DNA of 64,000 bases from CAZTAO01 sp964611645 (GCA_964611645.1 CAZTAO010000017.1:22176-86175); one strand, 5' to 3'. Numbered from the stretch's first letter, positions 16,587 through 25,160 are shown. Translations and numbers: made by a program. The notes: a model not told the origin generated them from the sequence alone.

Positions 16587-17575
16587 GAAGAATTTGGATG
16601 CTGGCGGCGTTTCTTCTAGTGGCGTGTGGGATTGTTGTAGCCGCTCCGATGGTCGGTTCCAAGCTAACCCCACTGAGCGCGATCCTGCACCCTGACATGA
16701 ATAACATCGACAGCCAGGTGTTCTGGATGATCCGGCTGCCGAGGGTGCTGGCTGCATTCCTGGCGGGGATGGGGCTGGCGGTGAGCGGAATGACTTTCCA
16801 AGCCATGTTCCGGAACCCGCTGGCGACTGAGTCTACTCTGGGTGTGGCGAGCGGGGCATCGGTGGGCGCGGCGGTCTACGTGCGGCTGGGCTTGTCTTTC
16901 CTGGTGCTGGGGGTTTCGGGGCTGTCGGTGTTTGCATTTGCGGGCGCTCTGCTGGCGATCCTTCTAGTTTGGGGGCTGACCCGCATCCGGCGGGGCTTCT
17001 CAACAACGGAAATGCTGCTGGCGGGGGTAGCAATCGGGTTCTTCTTCTCCAGCCTCATACTGCTGGTGCAGAGCACGGTGGACTTCCAGAACTCCTACCG
17101 GCTGCTGAGTTGGCTTATGGGCGGGCTGGGAACTGTGGGCTACGATAGCTGCAAGAGCATGCTTCCGTTTGTGGCCATCGGCACGCTGATTGTGCTCTAC
17201 CTGAGCAACGAGCTGAACCTGATTACCATCGGCGACGATGTGGCGATTACCCGTGGGGTGAATGTGAACCGGGTCAAGATGGCCCTGTTCTTCGCGGTCT
17301 CGCTGATGGTTGGCGGGATTGCGGCGGTGTGCGGGCCTATTGGGTTTGTCGGGATGATCGTGCCGCACATCTGCAGGCTGATAATCGGGCCGGACCATCG
17401 CTACCTGATACCTGCGACGCTCTTGATGGGCGGGGCGTTCCTGACCGGCTGCGACACGCTGGCCCGAATGGTCGTGGTGCCCGCGGAATTGCCTGTGGGG
17501 ACAGTGACGGCATTCATCGGCGGGCCGTTCTTCGTGTGGCTGCTGGTTTCGGGGAAGGCGAAGCGCGCGGGGTAG
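16583..17575 (+). CDS. btuC: ABC transporter permease, BtuC/FecCD family
   Basis: This 330-residue protein has about ten predicted membrane helices. FecCD-family signatures seen are IRLPRVLAAFLAGMGLAVSG near residue 50, TFQAMFRNPLATESTLG, and GFVGMIVPHICRLIIGPDHR near residue 255, which holds the loop that couples to the ATPase. A two-subunit homodimer of this protein would form the channel. It overlaps the ATPase by four bases. The riboswitch upstream makes a corrinoid the most likely substrate. Confidence 0.92.
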   Translation: MRRIWMLAAFLLVACGIVVAAPMVGSKLTPLSAILHPDMNNIDSQVFWMIRLPRVLAAFLAGMGLAVSGMTFQAMFRNPLATESTLGVASGASVGAAVYVRLGLSFLVLGVSGLSVFAFAGALLAILLVWGLTRIRRGFSTTEMLLAGVAIGFFFSSLILLVQSTVDFQNSYRLLSWLMGGLGTVGYDSCKSMLPFVAIGTLIVLYLSNELNLITIGDDVAITRGVNVNRVKMALFFAVSLMVGGIAAVCGPIGFVGMIVPHICRLIIGPDHRYLIPATLLMGGAFLTGCDTLARMVVVPAELPVGTVTAFIGGPFFVWLLVSGKAKRAG

Positions 17576-17616
17576 ATGCTGTGACACGAGAGCACAGTGC
17601 CAATCCTTGCAGAGCG

Positions 17617-17648
17617 CCCTCACCCTAACCCTCTCCCCCAGGAGAGGG
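17617..17648. repeat. palindromic repeat family 1, copy c
   Basis: CCCTCACCC, CCCTCTCC and GGAGAGGG with type I flank (GACACGAG..CACAGTG...AGAGCG). It follows the B12 operon and may end its transcript. Confidence 0.8.
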
Positions 17649-17697
17649 AATTCACGCGTCTTCGCCCGTCGACAGATGACCGACGACCTACGACCCC

Positions 17698-18318
17698 TCA
17701 GAACTCTATAGGTATCAGTTCCGCGCCCACGTAGTTCAGGTTGCTCAGGGAGTAGGTCTTTAGCCTGACCAGCGGGAGTGGCTGCCAGCCCAAGGCGGCG
17801 TTCCAGCCTTCCTGCGAATACTCGGCCTGGACAAAGATGTTGTGGGGCAGGTGGAACTCAGTCGACGCGAACGGGCCTTTGAGAGACTTGGCACCTAGCC
17901 CGACTGTCACGGAGAAGTCACTGAACCAGTCCTGCGCGGGACCGGTGGGGAAGTGCTTGGTGATCGCCCCGTAGACTCCTATGCCCTCTTTGGACTGCGA
18001 GGTGGCGTCCCTCACGCCAAAGCCCACTGCAGGTGTGAAGAATGTTTCCGGCAGGAAACTCCACTGCGCTCCCAGCAGAGTCTCTCTCCTGCCTCCCTCG
18101 AATTCCACTCTGGTCGCATTGAACTCGAACTGCTGAAAGCCAGTGGCCAGCATCTGGTAGTTTCCGTGGTCGTTGGCGTAGGAGAACAATGCCTCGGCGC
18201 GCACCTGCCCGGTGGTGAGGGTTGTGCCGGTGGGCAGAAGTATGCTGCGGTCGGCGTTGCCGGCCGAAGAGCAGACCAGTGTGACCAGGACACAGGATAG
18301 TATGAGTAGTTGTCGCAA
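17698..18318 (-). CDS. predicted outer-membrane or exported beta-barrel-like protein
   Basis: This 206-residue protein has a signal peptide (MRQLLILSCVLVTLVCSSA). Alternating hydrophobic strands rich in Gly and aromatic residues follow (ATGFQQFEFNATRVEF, NLNYVGAELIPIEF, a C-terminal Phe). That pattern suggests a small outer-membrane beta-barrel, but no family is recognised. The TTG at 18318 is chosen because AGAGGT lies six bases upstream; a longer start at 18351 lacks a ribosome site. A 68-base gap separates it from the following minus-strand gene. Confidence 0.55.
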   Translation of the reverse strand: MRQLLILSCVLVTLVCSSAGNADRSILLPTGTTLTTGQVRAEALFSYANDHGNYQMLATGFQQFEFNATRVEFEGGRRETLLGAQWSFLPETFFTPAVGFGVRDATSQSKEGIGVYGAITKHFPTGPAQDWFSDFSVTVGLGAKSLKGPFASTEFHLPHNIFVQAEYSQEGWNAALGWQPLPLVRLKTYSLSNLNYVGAELIPIEF

Positions 18319-18386
18319 GTTAGTACCTCTCAACATTATTGTCTTGAACACGATTCACTAGAAAACCCTGTTCAGACAGTCCCAGT

Positions 18387-19514
18387 TCACTTTCCGCCTT
18401 GCGGGGTCCAGATAGCGTTGTAGCTGGCGCCGTCTGTAGTGAGCTGCTTAATCTCCCTAGACGTTAGGTCGACCACCACTATGTCCCTTTTGTCGCCCTT
18501 TATCTGGGTAGCCAGGATCTGGTCGCCATCGGGATTGAATGAAAGACTCTCGAAACTGCCCTGCGCGAGGCCGGCAGGTGGACCACCCGCAGCGAGGTCG
18601 ATGATACTGAGCACTGGTCCGGCCTTGACTAGATTGACCGCCAGAGCCAGTTTCGTGCCGTCATCGGAGAAGCACAAGCCCGTGACGTTGTCGCCGGCCA
18701 TCTTCGCCAGAACCTTGACCTGCTGGCTCGGTTCCGTGGAAGCTGGATCGATCAGGAGCAGAAGACGCTCTTTGCCCATCGCTATTACCGCCGCGAAAAC
18801 GCTCTTGTCCTTCGCGCCTGCTATAGCCTGCACAAGCGGCTGCGGCGTCCCGGGCGGGATGAGGGAAGTGACCTCGGCATCGGACTTCGGCTGGAACACC
18901 AGGTTCTCGTCGCCCGTGTCCGTGCGACTTATGGCTATGAGGGATGTCTCAGTGGAATCCCACGCGTAGTCCGTAAAGCCTGGGATGGGGTTGCTTGCCA
19001 TCATCGCCATCTGAATCTGCTGATGGGTCGGGAGTATCGTCTCCACCGCTCCGCCGTCGAGTTCAGATGTGTATAGCCGGCCACTGGAGATGTATGTGAG
19101 CCTCTTGGACTGGCTCAGGTAGCCGGGGCGCTTCTTGGGGCCGGTGGCAACGGTGATCTGAGTAGCCTCTCCAGGCTCGCCCCCTATTGAGTAGACCTGT
19201 TCCGACTTGCCGAACGTGGCCACGAACGCGATCTTGGTCCCGGTGGGAGAGACAGCCGGGGAACTGCTGGCCTTTGCCCCCTGGGTCAACTGCTTGCGAT
19301 CCGACCCATCGGTGCCCATTATGCACAGTTCGGCGCTGTCGTCCACATCCGACAGGAACGCAACCCTGTCTGTAACAGGCGCGCCGGAAAACCAGGCGAT
19401 GCCAAACCACTGCTCGAACTTGCCGCTGAGAGCCATAAGTATGAGACCGATCAAGAGAACGCCAAGCACCAGGCCCAGCTTGCCCTTGAGTTCGGGGTTT
19501 GTGAACAACTTCAT
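18387..19514 (-). CDS. membrane-anchored TolB-like beta-propeller protein
   Basis: This 375-residue protein has one N-terminal membrane helix (about 13-33). Repeated propeller blades follow: VAFLSDVDDSAELCIMGTDG, SPAVSPTGTKIAFVA, LCFSDDGTKLALAV, LSFNPDGDQILATQI. These S-P-D-G-x-x-I-A/L patterns are typical of TolB/PD40 blades. The propeller should lie outside the cytoplasmic membrane. No partners (Pal, TolA) are nearby, so a Tol-Pal role is not supported. The ATG at 19514 has GGAGG upstream. Confidence 0.75.
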   Translation of the reverse strand: MKLFTNPELKGKLGLVLGVLLIGLILMALSGKFEQWFGIAWFSGAPVTDRVAFLSDVDDSAELCIMGTDGSDRKQLTQGAKASSSPAVSPTGTKIAFVATFGKSEQVYSIGGEPGEATQITVATGPKKRPGYLSQSKRLTYISSGRLYTSELDGGAVETILPTHQQIQMAMMASNPIPGFTDYAWDSTETSLIAISRTDTGDENLVFQPKSDAEVTSLIPPGTPQPLVQAIAGAKDKSVFAAVIAMGKERLLLLIDPASTEPSQQVKVLAKMAGDNVTGLCFSDDGTKLALAVNLVKAGPVLSIIDLAAGGPPAGLAQGSFESLSFNPDGDQILATQIKGDKRDIVVVDLTSREIKQLTTDGASYNAIWTPQGGK

Positions 19515-19651
19515 CTAGTATCTTCCTCCAGGATTCTGGGCGCGAGAGATGCGCCAGATTACTGCTTAGACTTCGGCGCGCGGTTTACCTCCTTGGGCTG
19601 TGAGTTGTGCGAGTAGACGTTCCCGCAGTGCAGACTTGAGAGGTAGAAGGC

Positions 19652-19688
19652 CCCTCACCCTGCCCTCTCTCACTGCGGCGGGCGAGGG
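19652..19688. repeat. palindromic repeat family 1, copy d
   Basis: CCCTCACCC with CCCTCTC and a right arm GCGAGGG, type II flank (CAGACTTGAGAGGTAGAAGG). Sits between divergent genes. Confidence 0.75.
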
Positions 19689-19783
19689 TGGTTTCAACCA
19701 CACGGCAACATGACATTGACTATCCCGCATTTATGGGCAATAATAAGGCTGCTGTTTGCGAACTACCTGTTGGAGGTTTCCAG

Positions 19784-20173
19784 ATGCAGATGCCATTCGG
19801 CCAGATGGACGGCAATGTCCTTACAATGAAGTTCAACTCGGCGGATTTCTCGGTTGCTGTTGTTATCGATGCGATCCGCGCTCATTTGGATGTGATGGAA
19901 GAGCTTGGAGTGAAGTTTGTCGGGATCGCCAGCGAAACTCCCAGCGGCCCCACCCCCGTGTTCCGCCCCACCAATATCGAGGCCAAGTTCGAATATTGCG
20001 GGGAAGGCTCCTGCAAGAACTGCCTCGAGCGGACCTACCAGGTGATATGGCGAGGTATAGTGGACACGTTCCCGAGTGAGTCCGATTGGTCGCAGGCAAA
20101 GAGCGACTTCGGGCAGTTTATTCTTGCCCAGGCCGACTTGCTGCGGGCGAGAACCGAGAGCTCCAAAGAGTAA
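19784..20173 (+). CDS. hypothetical protein with CGEGSCKNC motif
   Basis: This 129-residue soluble protein has no recognised family. The only Cys-rich element is CGEGSCKNC near the centre, which could bind a metal. The ATG at 19784 is chosen because GGAGG lies seven bases upstream; the frame is open for 32 more codons without such a signal. It ends 96 bases before the membrane protein with the Cys-His tail, on the same strand, and may belong to the same locus. Function unknown. Confidence 0.55.
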   Translation: MQMPFGQMDGNVLTMKFNSADFSVAVVIDAIRAHLDVMEELGVKFVGIASETPSGPTPVFRPTNIEAKFEYCGEGSCKNCLERTYQVIWRGIVDTFPSESDWSQAKSDFGQFILAQADLLRARTESSKE

Positions 20174-20269
20174 CGAAAAGCAGATTCCTGTCTTTCGCAA
20201 CGCGCTCCGCTGGCGTTGCTTCCGACCGACGCGTTCCTCGGAATGACTCACTATGTCTGAGGTAGCCTG

Positions 20270-21934
20270 TTGAACTCTCGACTTGCTCGATTCCTGATTG
20301 CGGTAGCCCTCACGGTTTTTGCGTGCGGGTGCGCCTTTGCGACTACGGTAAAGTTGGACTGGGTGGAAGTCGATGTATCGCCGCACGTCGACGGCAAGGC
20401 GACCATTGTCTACAAGGTTCGCTACAGCGTGCAGAGCGGCGAGCTTCACGGGTTCTACCTTGGCGGCTTCGACAAAGCCACCCCCTACTTCGACTACAAC
20501 CGCTCCGTCGCCATCGACTCATCCGGCAGAAAGTATGGTCTTTCCATCAAGCCATACGGATCGAACCAGTATGACGTGGTGCTCGCCAATGGGGACGCTG
20601 TCTCGAGCGGGTACGTCACATACATAGTGATCTACGGCGCGGACCTGTACGGCGCGGGCTATATGGGCTACACCCAGAGCGAGTTCGGCAACCTGGCCTA
20701 CTTCGACTGGGCGCCGTCTGAGTTTGATGAAGCGGCCGGGCACTACACAGTCTATCTCCACTACCCCATCAAGATTCCCGGCAAGGCGGTCGATAAAGGC
20801 CTGCTGGAGCGCGCGGGTTTCCGCACCGAGAAGTTCGTCAACAAGAACTACCTCATCGACTACCGGGGGCAAGAAGATAACGGCAAGCACTGGCTGACTG
20901 TCTTGTTCCATAAGAACGACGCGCCGGCGAACTACTCGATGCCCATAAAGTGCTATATCAACGCCAAATACTTCGCGTTCAAGAAGAGCACTTTGCCCGC
21001 CCAGCCCGATGTGTCCGACCAGCCGCTCATACCCCAGGGAGGCGTCGAGACCGGCGAGTCGCCATTCTCCCCACCCTCGAAACCAGCGCCCAACAACATG
21101 GCCGAGTCGGCCTTTGGGCTGATAGTGATGGCTGTGCTGGTGTGCGTGGTTATACTGATGGTGATGAAGAAAGTCAGTAACAACAGCGCCATCGAAAGCA
21201 GGCTGGATGAGGTCAGTTGGGAGAAGGGCGAATGGGTGCCGCCGAAGATAAAGGTCTCCAGCTATCGGCAGAAGGGCAAGATCGCGGAGCTTGAGCCGAT
21301 CGAGGCGGCTCTGCTGCTGGAAATACCACTGCCGAAGATAGTTGGAGTGATAATCAGCTATCTGGAAAGCCAGGGGCTGGTGAGGGTCGACAGCCTGAGC
21401 CCGCTTAAGCTGGAAAGGCTCTACCCGGCGGGATTAGCGGCGAAAAGCATGTACGAGAATATGGTGCTGAATGCCATCGGGCGTGACGGCACCATGCGAG
21501 ACGAGGAGATGAAGGCGCTGTTCGCCGAAATGACGGACAAGGTTCAAGCCAAGGCGTGGGACTGCGACCTGGAGGCGACCAAGGAGTACTACAGAAGGCA
21601 GATCCAGCAGCAGTTCCAGGAAGGCGAGCAAGGAACCTATGATGCCTGGGGCTCCAGCTACCCAAGATACTACGCTTACTACTTCTATCAGTCGTCCACG
21701 GGCACAGAAACAGGCAGAGCCTCGGAGATAAGCAGGTCGCTGCAGTCCGCTTCCACGGCCGGGATGAGCTACTCCACATTTGTGCACTCAGACGCCTGTC
21801 ATTCGGCCTGCTATGTGCATACAGCCTGCCACGACGCGTGCCACTCGGCTTGCCACTCGGCCTGCCATTCGGCCTGTCATTCCGCCTGTCACTCAGCGTG
21901 CCACTCGGCCTGTGTGAGCGGAGGAGCGCACTAA
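20270..21934 (+). CDS. membrane protein (DUF2207-like) with C-terminal Ala-Cys-His-Ser repeat tail
   Basis: This 554-residue protein has four parts. They are a signal peptide (about 1-25), an extracytoplasmic beta domain resembling DUF2207 (about 26-240), one membrane helix (about 281-303) and a helical cytosolic domain (about 320-445). The tail, residues 506-550, carries ten cysteines at 510, 514, 520, 524, 528, 532, 536, 540, 544 and 548. Six consecutive H-S-A-C units occupy residues 525-548. The predicted topology puts the tail in the cytosol. The TTG start at 20270 has GAGG seven bases upstream. The stop overlaps the start of a radical SAM/SPASM enzyme by one base, so the tail is the likely modification substrate. 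Metal binding is the alternative. Confidence 0.8.
   Translation: MNSRLARFLIAVALTVFACGCAFATTVKLDWVEVDVSPHVDGKATIVYKVRYSVQSGELHGFYLGGFDKATPYFDYNRSVAIDSSGRKYGLSIKPYGSNQYDVVLANGDAVSSGYVTYIVIYGADLYGAGYMGYTQSEFGNLAYFDWAPSEFDEAAGHYTVYLHYPIKIPGKAVDKGLLERAGFRTEKFVNKNYLIDYRGQEDNGKHWLTVLFHKNDAPANYSMPIKCYINAKYFAFKKSTLPAQPDVSDQPLIPQGGVETGESPFSPPSKPAPNNMAESAFGLIVMAVLVCVVILMVMKKVSNNSAIESRLDEVSWEKGEWVPPKIKVSSYRQKGKIAELEPIEAALLLEIPLPKIVGVIISYLESQGLVRVDSLSPLKLERLYPAGLAAKSMYENMVLNAIGRDGTMRDEEMKALFAEMTDKVQAKAWDCDLEATKEYYRRQIQQQFQEGEQGTYDAWGSSYPRYYAYYFYQSSTGTETGRASEISRSLQSASTAGMSYSTFVHSDACHSACYVHTACHDACHSACHSACHSACHSACHSACHSACVSGGAH
21797..21913 (+). repeat. coding tandem repeat, His-Ser-Ala-Cys units
   Basis: Twelve-base units encode H-S-A-C. 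The seven complete units use seven different codon combinations (CAT/CAC, TCG/TCC/TCA, GCC/GCT/GCG, TGC/TGT). This points to an old repeat kept for its peptide sequence, not recent slippage. Confidence 0.9.
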
Positions 21935-23301
21935 TGGCTACAGAGGTCTCCCCGGGAGCAGGGTGTTCGCTCGAGGCGTCCACCCCGGATATCGGCTGGA
22001 TAGACGGGTTTGTGGAGAGCATTCGGGAGCACGTGTATGCCCGCGAAGCCGACAGTCTGGTCATATTGCTGCCGAACCAGGCTTACAAGCTGAACAAGAC
22101 AGGCGTAGCCCTGCTCTCGCGGACTCTAGCGGGCGAACCGATACGAAGTGTGCTTGAAAGCAAGAAGCTCGGGATGGCGGATGAGCCTGCGGTGGTTCAA
22201 GACGTGCACCACTTCTTCTGCGACCTGCGGGCGTTGGTGATGGGATGTATGGGGGAAGGGCAGGACAGGCGGGCGGTGGAGACCATCGCCTACGAAGCTC
22301 CTTTCAATACCTTGCCCGTGCTTTCGGAGGTTGCGCTGACCTATCGATGCAACCTCTCCTGCAAGTTCTGCTATGCGGGGTGCAGGTGCACTCGCAGGGC
22401 TTCAAAAGAGATGACAACCGATGAGGTCAAGCGCATTCTCGATGTCATTAGGCGAGACGCGCAGGTTCCCAGCGTGAGCTGGACAGGCGGGGAACCAACG
22501 ATGCGCGATGACCTGGTGGAGTTGACCAGATACGCCTGCTCAACTGGACTGCGCGTGAACCTGATCACCAACGGCACGTTGCTGAACGAGACTATAGTGG
22601 GGCAGCTCAAAAACGCCGGGCTGAAGAGCGCGCAGGTGAGCCTGGAAGCGCCGGACGCGGCAACCCACGATGCCATCACGCAAGTCAGCGGGTCGTATGA
22701 CCGGACTCTGAATGGAATCCGCCTGCTGAAAGACGCCGGTCTGCATGTCCACACCAACACGACCATCAACCAGTTGAACGCAGATCGGGTTATCGATATG
22801 CCGAAGTTGGCAGCGGAACTTGGCCTGCAGCGGCTTTCGATGAACCTGGTGATACCGTGCGGCAGCGCGACCGATGCGGGGGTGTCGGTGGCCTACGCGG
22901 ACATTGGGGCGGTGGTGGAGAGCCTGCGCAAGGAAGCGCGGCAGGTGGGAGTGCAGTTCATGTGGTATTCCCCCACCCCATATTGCATCTACAACCCGGT
23001 GGCTTCGGGGCTGGGCGGGAAATCGTGCGCGGCTTGCGACGGCCTCTTGAGCGTGTCGCCGACCGGGGACGTCTTTCCCTGTTCCAGCGTGACCAAGAGC
23101 GTTGGAAATCTGCTCAGGACACCGTTTGCGAAAGTGTGGAACTCGCGGAAGGCAATGTATTGGCGGGACAAGCGGTTTATGCACAAGCTCTGCCATTCCT
23201 GCGACCACTCGCAGATATGCAGCGGTGGGTGCCCGATCTACTGGAACGCCATCGGTTACTCCGAACTGATTCACGCGGCCAAAGGAGCGAAGGCGGCATG
23301 A
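21934..23301 (+). CDS. radical SAM/SPASM maturase with PqqD-like N-terminal domain
   Basis: This 455-residue cytosolic enzyme has a PqqD/RRE-like N-terminal region (about 38-105, LVILLPNQAYKLNKTGVALL). The radical SAM core carries CNLSCKFC (C139, C143, C146), SWTGGEPTMR and LITNGTLL. The C-terminal SPASM region has many cysteines (SCAACDGLLSVSPTGDVFPC and LCHSCDHSQICSGGCP). Such enzymes use a 4Fe-4S cluster and SAM to make thioether or C-C links in peptides, guided by the RRE. The ATG at 21934 overlaps the preceding stop (TAATG) with GGAGGAG upstream. The adjacent Ala-Cys-His-Ser tail is the obvious candidate substrate; this is inference. Confidence 0.93.
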   Translation: MATEVSPGAGCSLEASTPDIGWIDGFVESIREHVYAREADSLVILLPNQAYKLNKTGVALLSRTLAGEPIRSVLESKKLGMADEPAVVQDVHHFFCDLRALVMGCMGEGQDRRAVETIAYEAPFNTLPVLSEVALTYRCNLSCKFCYAGCRCTRRASKEMTTDEVKRILDVIRRDAQVPSVSWTGGEPTMRDDLVELTRYACSTGLRVNLITNGTLLNETIVGQLKNAGLKSAQVSLEAPDAATHDAITQVSGSYDRTLNGIRLLKDAGLHVHTNTTINQLNADRVIDMPKLAAELGLQRLSMNLVIPCGSATDAGVSVAYADIGAVVESLRKEARQVGVQFMWYSPTPYCIYNPVASGLGGKSCAACDGLLSVSPTGDVFPCSSVTKSVGNLLRTPFAKVWNSRKAMYWRDKRFMHKLCHSCDHSQICSGGCPIYWNAIGYSELIHAAKGAKAA

Positions 23302-24332
23302 AGAAGGCATCCACACAATTTCTGGTAGCCGGAAGCTGGGGCATCAAGGAAAGACTGGGCATGGTAGCCGGCTTCACAATGGCCGGCGCGGCAGCGCAGA
23401 TGTTCGCGCATGTGGGGGTCGGTTGGGCGCTGATCTTCGTCGCGATGCTCTTTACCCTGGTGCGAGGGCGCAGAGTAGAGCCGGATATCACTGGCAAGGC
23501 CGAGTGGCAAAGCGTGACAATGGACGAACTCACCCTTGCCAAGTCCAAGCTGGAACAGACCGCAAAGACAAAGCGGCAGGGTGGAGCATTCAGCCTGAAA
23601 TCGTGCGTCGGCTGCGGGTCGTGCTTCCTGACAGTTGTGGTCGTGGCCGTGGTGTTCGTGGTGACTCTGGGGGCATTCGAGGGATCAAAGGACCTCTCGC
23701 TGGCTCCGGTAAGCCAGGGAGGATCGTTCTCATTCATCTTCGTGCTGGACGCGCTCACGTTTATGTTCCCGCTGTGGGCGGTAGGCTCGATCAGCCTGTG
23801 GGAACCACCGACTTTCCGGATGAAGATGGAGCAGCTCGAGGAGATTGCCAGAACCGCCCAGAAGGACCCATCCATCCAGATTCAGCCGTCGCTGCTGGTT
23901 GCGAAAGCAGAGAATGGGCAGGTGCCTCTCGACTGCCGCCTCACCGCCAAGATCAAGGACGCCCCGGCTGACTTTCTGGGTGTGCAGATACAAGTGACTA
24001 TCAACTCCGTTCAGGGCACCAGCTACCCCTATACCTACTGCGTTATCATCGCCAAGCCCGAGTTCCGCTTGAAGGACAAGGCCAAAGCTGTGATCAAAAA
24101 CCCACCACCGGGCGGGTTTCCTGTTGGCTGGATTGCCGATGACAACGCCAAGAAAGAAGCTGTGTTCGCTCGATGGGACGATATGGTCATCGAGCCACAC
24201 AACGAAGGCGGGATGGACGTGGTGGTGGTGCGCCAGCCCACATCCGGACGGGGATACACCACCTCCGGGGCCCAAGCCGTCAAGGTGTTCGTGGATGCAA
24301 TGTCGCTGGCACAGGCTGTTCTCAGGAACTAG
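23298..24332 (+). CDS. membrane protein with cytosolic CVGCGSC motif, part of the radical SAM locus
   Basis: This 344-residue protein has two predicted N-terminal membrane helices (about 20-58), a loop with SCVGCGSC just before a third helix (about 114-132), a fourth helix (about 145-168) and a soluble C-terminal domain rich in beta strands (about 185-340). I do not recognise the family. Its ATG overlaps the stop of the radical SAM gene (ATGA), so it is co-translated. The three closely spaced cysteines beside a helix could hold a metal or a cluster or be a second target. A role in handling or exporting the modified protein is possible but unproven. Confidence 0.7.
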   Translation: MKKASTQFLVAGSWGIKERLGMVAGFTMAGAAAQMFAHVGVGWALIFVAMLFTLVRGRRVEPDITGKAEWQSVTMDELTLAKSKLEQTAKTKRQGGAFSLKSCVGCGSCFLTVVVVAVVFVVTLGAFEGSKDLSLAPVSQGGSFSFIFVLDALTFMFPLWAVGSISLWEPPTFRMKMEQLEEIARTAQKDPSIQIQPSLLVAKAENGQVPLDCRLTAKIKDAPADFLGVQIQVTINSVQGTSYPYTYCVIIAKPEFRLKDKAKAVIKNPPPGGFPVGWIADDNAKKEAVFARWDDMVIEPHNEGGMDVVVVRQPTSGRGYTTSGAQAVKVFVDAMSLAQAVLRN

Positions 24333-24391
24333 TTCCGGGCTGGTTGGATTCTCTTGCTACACGAGGCCACTGTGCAGACCGCAAGAGAGCG

Positions 24392-24422
24392 CCCTCACCC
24401 TACCCTCTCCCCCAGGAGAGGG
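24392..24422. repeat. palindromic repeat family 1, copy e
   Basis: CCCTCACCC, CCCTCTCC and GGAGAGGG with type I flank (TACACGAGGCCACTGTG...AGAGCG). Confidence 0.8.
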
Positions 24423-24433
24423 AATTCTTGTAT

Positions 24434-24501
24434 GCGTCGGGCTGCTTTTTGCCCCGACGCAAGCACACTGTCTGCTTCGGCGAAAAAAGCGTACCGAAGC
24501 A
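24434..24501. repeat. composite double-hairpin element, copy 1
   Basis: Hairpin A has GCGTCGGG (24434-24441) paired with CCCGACGC (24453-24460). Hairpin B has TGCTTCGG (24473-24480) paired with CCGAAGCA (24494-24501). The same two hairpins occur in reverse orientation at 44648-44724. The element lies just before the activase gene. Confidence 0.75.
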
Positions 24502-24527
24502 TAGCGAGTGTGAAGTTGGAGATGTGA

Positions 24528-25160
24528 TTGACTGATATTGTGCGCGTTGATCGGGTGAAGTGCCCTGTGGCTGTGCTGGGGCCGTATAACCGAGCAGTGG
24601 TCTGGGTGCAGGGGTGTAATCTGGGATGCGAAGGATGTATCGCGGATTATGCTTCTGATCCCGAAGGCGGCAAAGCCATGACCTCCGGCGAACTGGCGGA
24701 GTGGGTTCTGGGGTGCGCAGGCATCGAGGGGCTCACAATCTCCGGCGGAGAGCCGTTTCAGCAGGCAGCGCCACTCGCGGCGGCTATTGACGTCATTCGG
24801 GAGAAGCGCGACCTTGGGGTCATGTGCTTTACAGGCTACACCCTGGAGGCTCTTCTCAGCGAGGCGAACCCCGCAAGGCTTGCTCTCCTGCACTGGGTAG
24901 ATATGCTTGTCGACGGCCCGTACTTGCGGTCCCTCCACGCAAACCTGCTCTGGCGAGGGTCGTCCAACCAACGCATTGTCCACCTGACTGCCAGGTACAA
25001 GGAGTATGTCGACGGTTTGATCGCCGACGGGGACAACTCGGCGGGACTGGAGATGTTTGTGGACGAGGGCGCGGTGTGGTTTGCCGGGGTACCGCCGATG
25101 CCAGATTTCGTGAAGCGGTTTGAGATGAAGCTGTTTGGGAGCAGAGGCGGCAACCCGTAG
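24528..25160 (+). CDS. NrdG/PflA-like radical SAM activating protein
   Basis: This 210-residue protein is close to a bare radical SAM domain, with GCNLGCEGC (C30, C34, C37), ISGGEPFQQ and VDMLVDGPY as in anaerobic ribonucleotide reductase activases. No NrdD or glycyl-radical enzyme is visible in the window. The TTG at 24528 has GGAG six bases upstream. It lies 195 bases after the Cys-motif membrane protein on the same strand, with a family 1 repeat and a double hairpin between. It may be a second enzyme of the Cys-His tail locus or an unrelated orphan activase. Confidence 0.85.
   Translation: MTDIVRVDRVKCPVAVLGPYNRAVVWVQGCNLGCEGCIADYASDPEGGKAMTSGELAEWVLGCAGIEGLTISGGEPFQQAAPLAAAIDVIREKRDLGVMCFTGYTLEALLSEANPARLALLHWVDMLVDGPYLRSLHANLLWRGSSNQRIVHLTARYKEYVDGLIADGDNSAGLEMFVDEGAVWFAGVPPMPDFVKRFEMKLFGSRGGNP

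Noticed and set aside
21797..21913. Short regular repeats that could look like a CRISPR array
   Set aside because: Units are 12 bases, contiguous, coding and without spacers; there are no cas genes.
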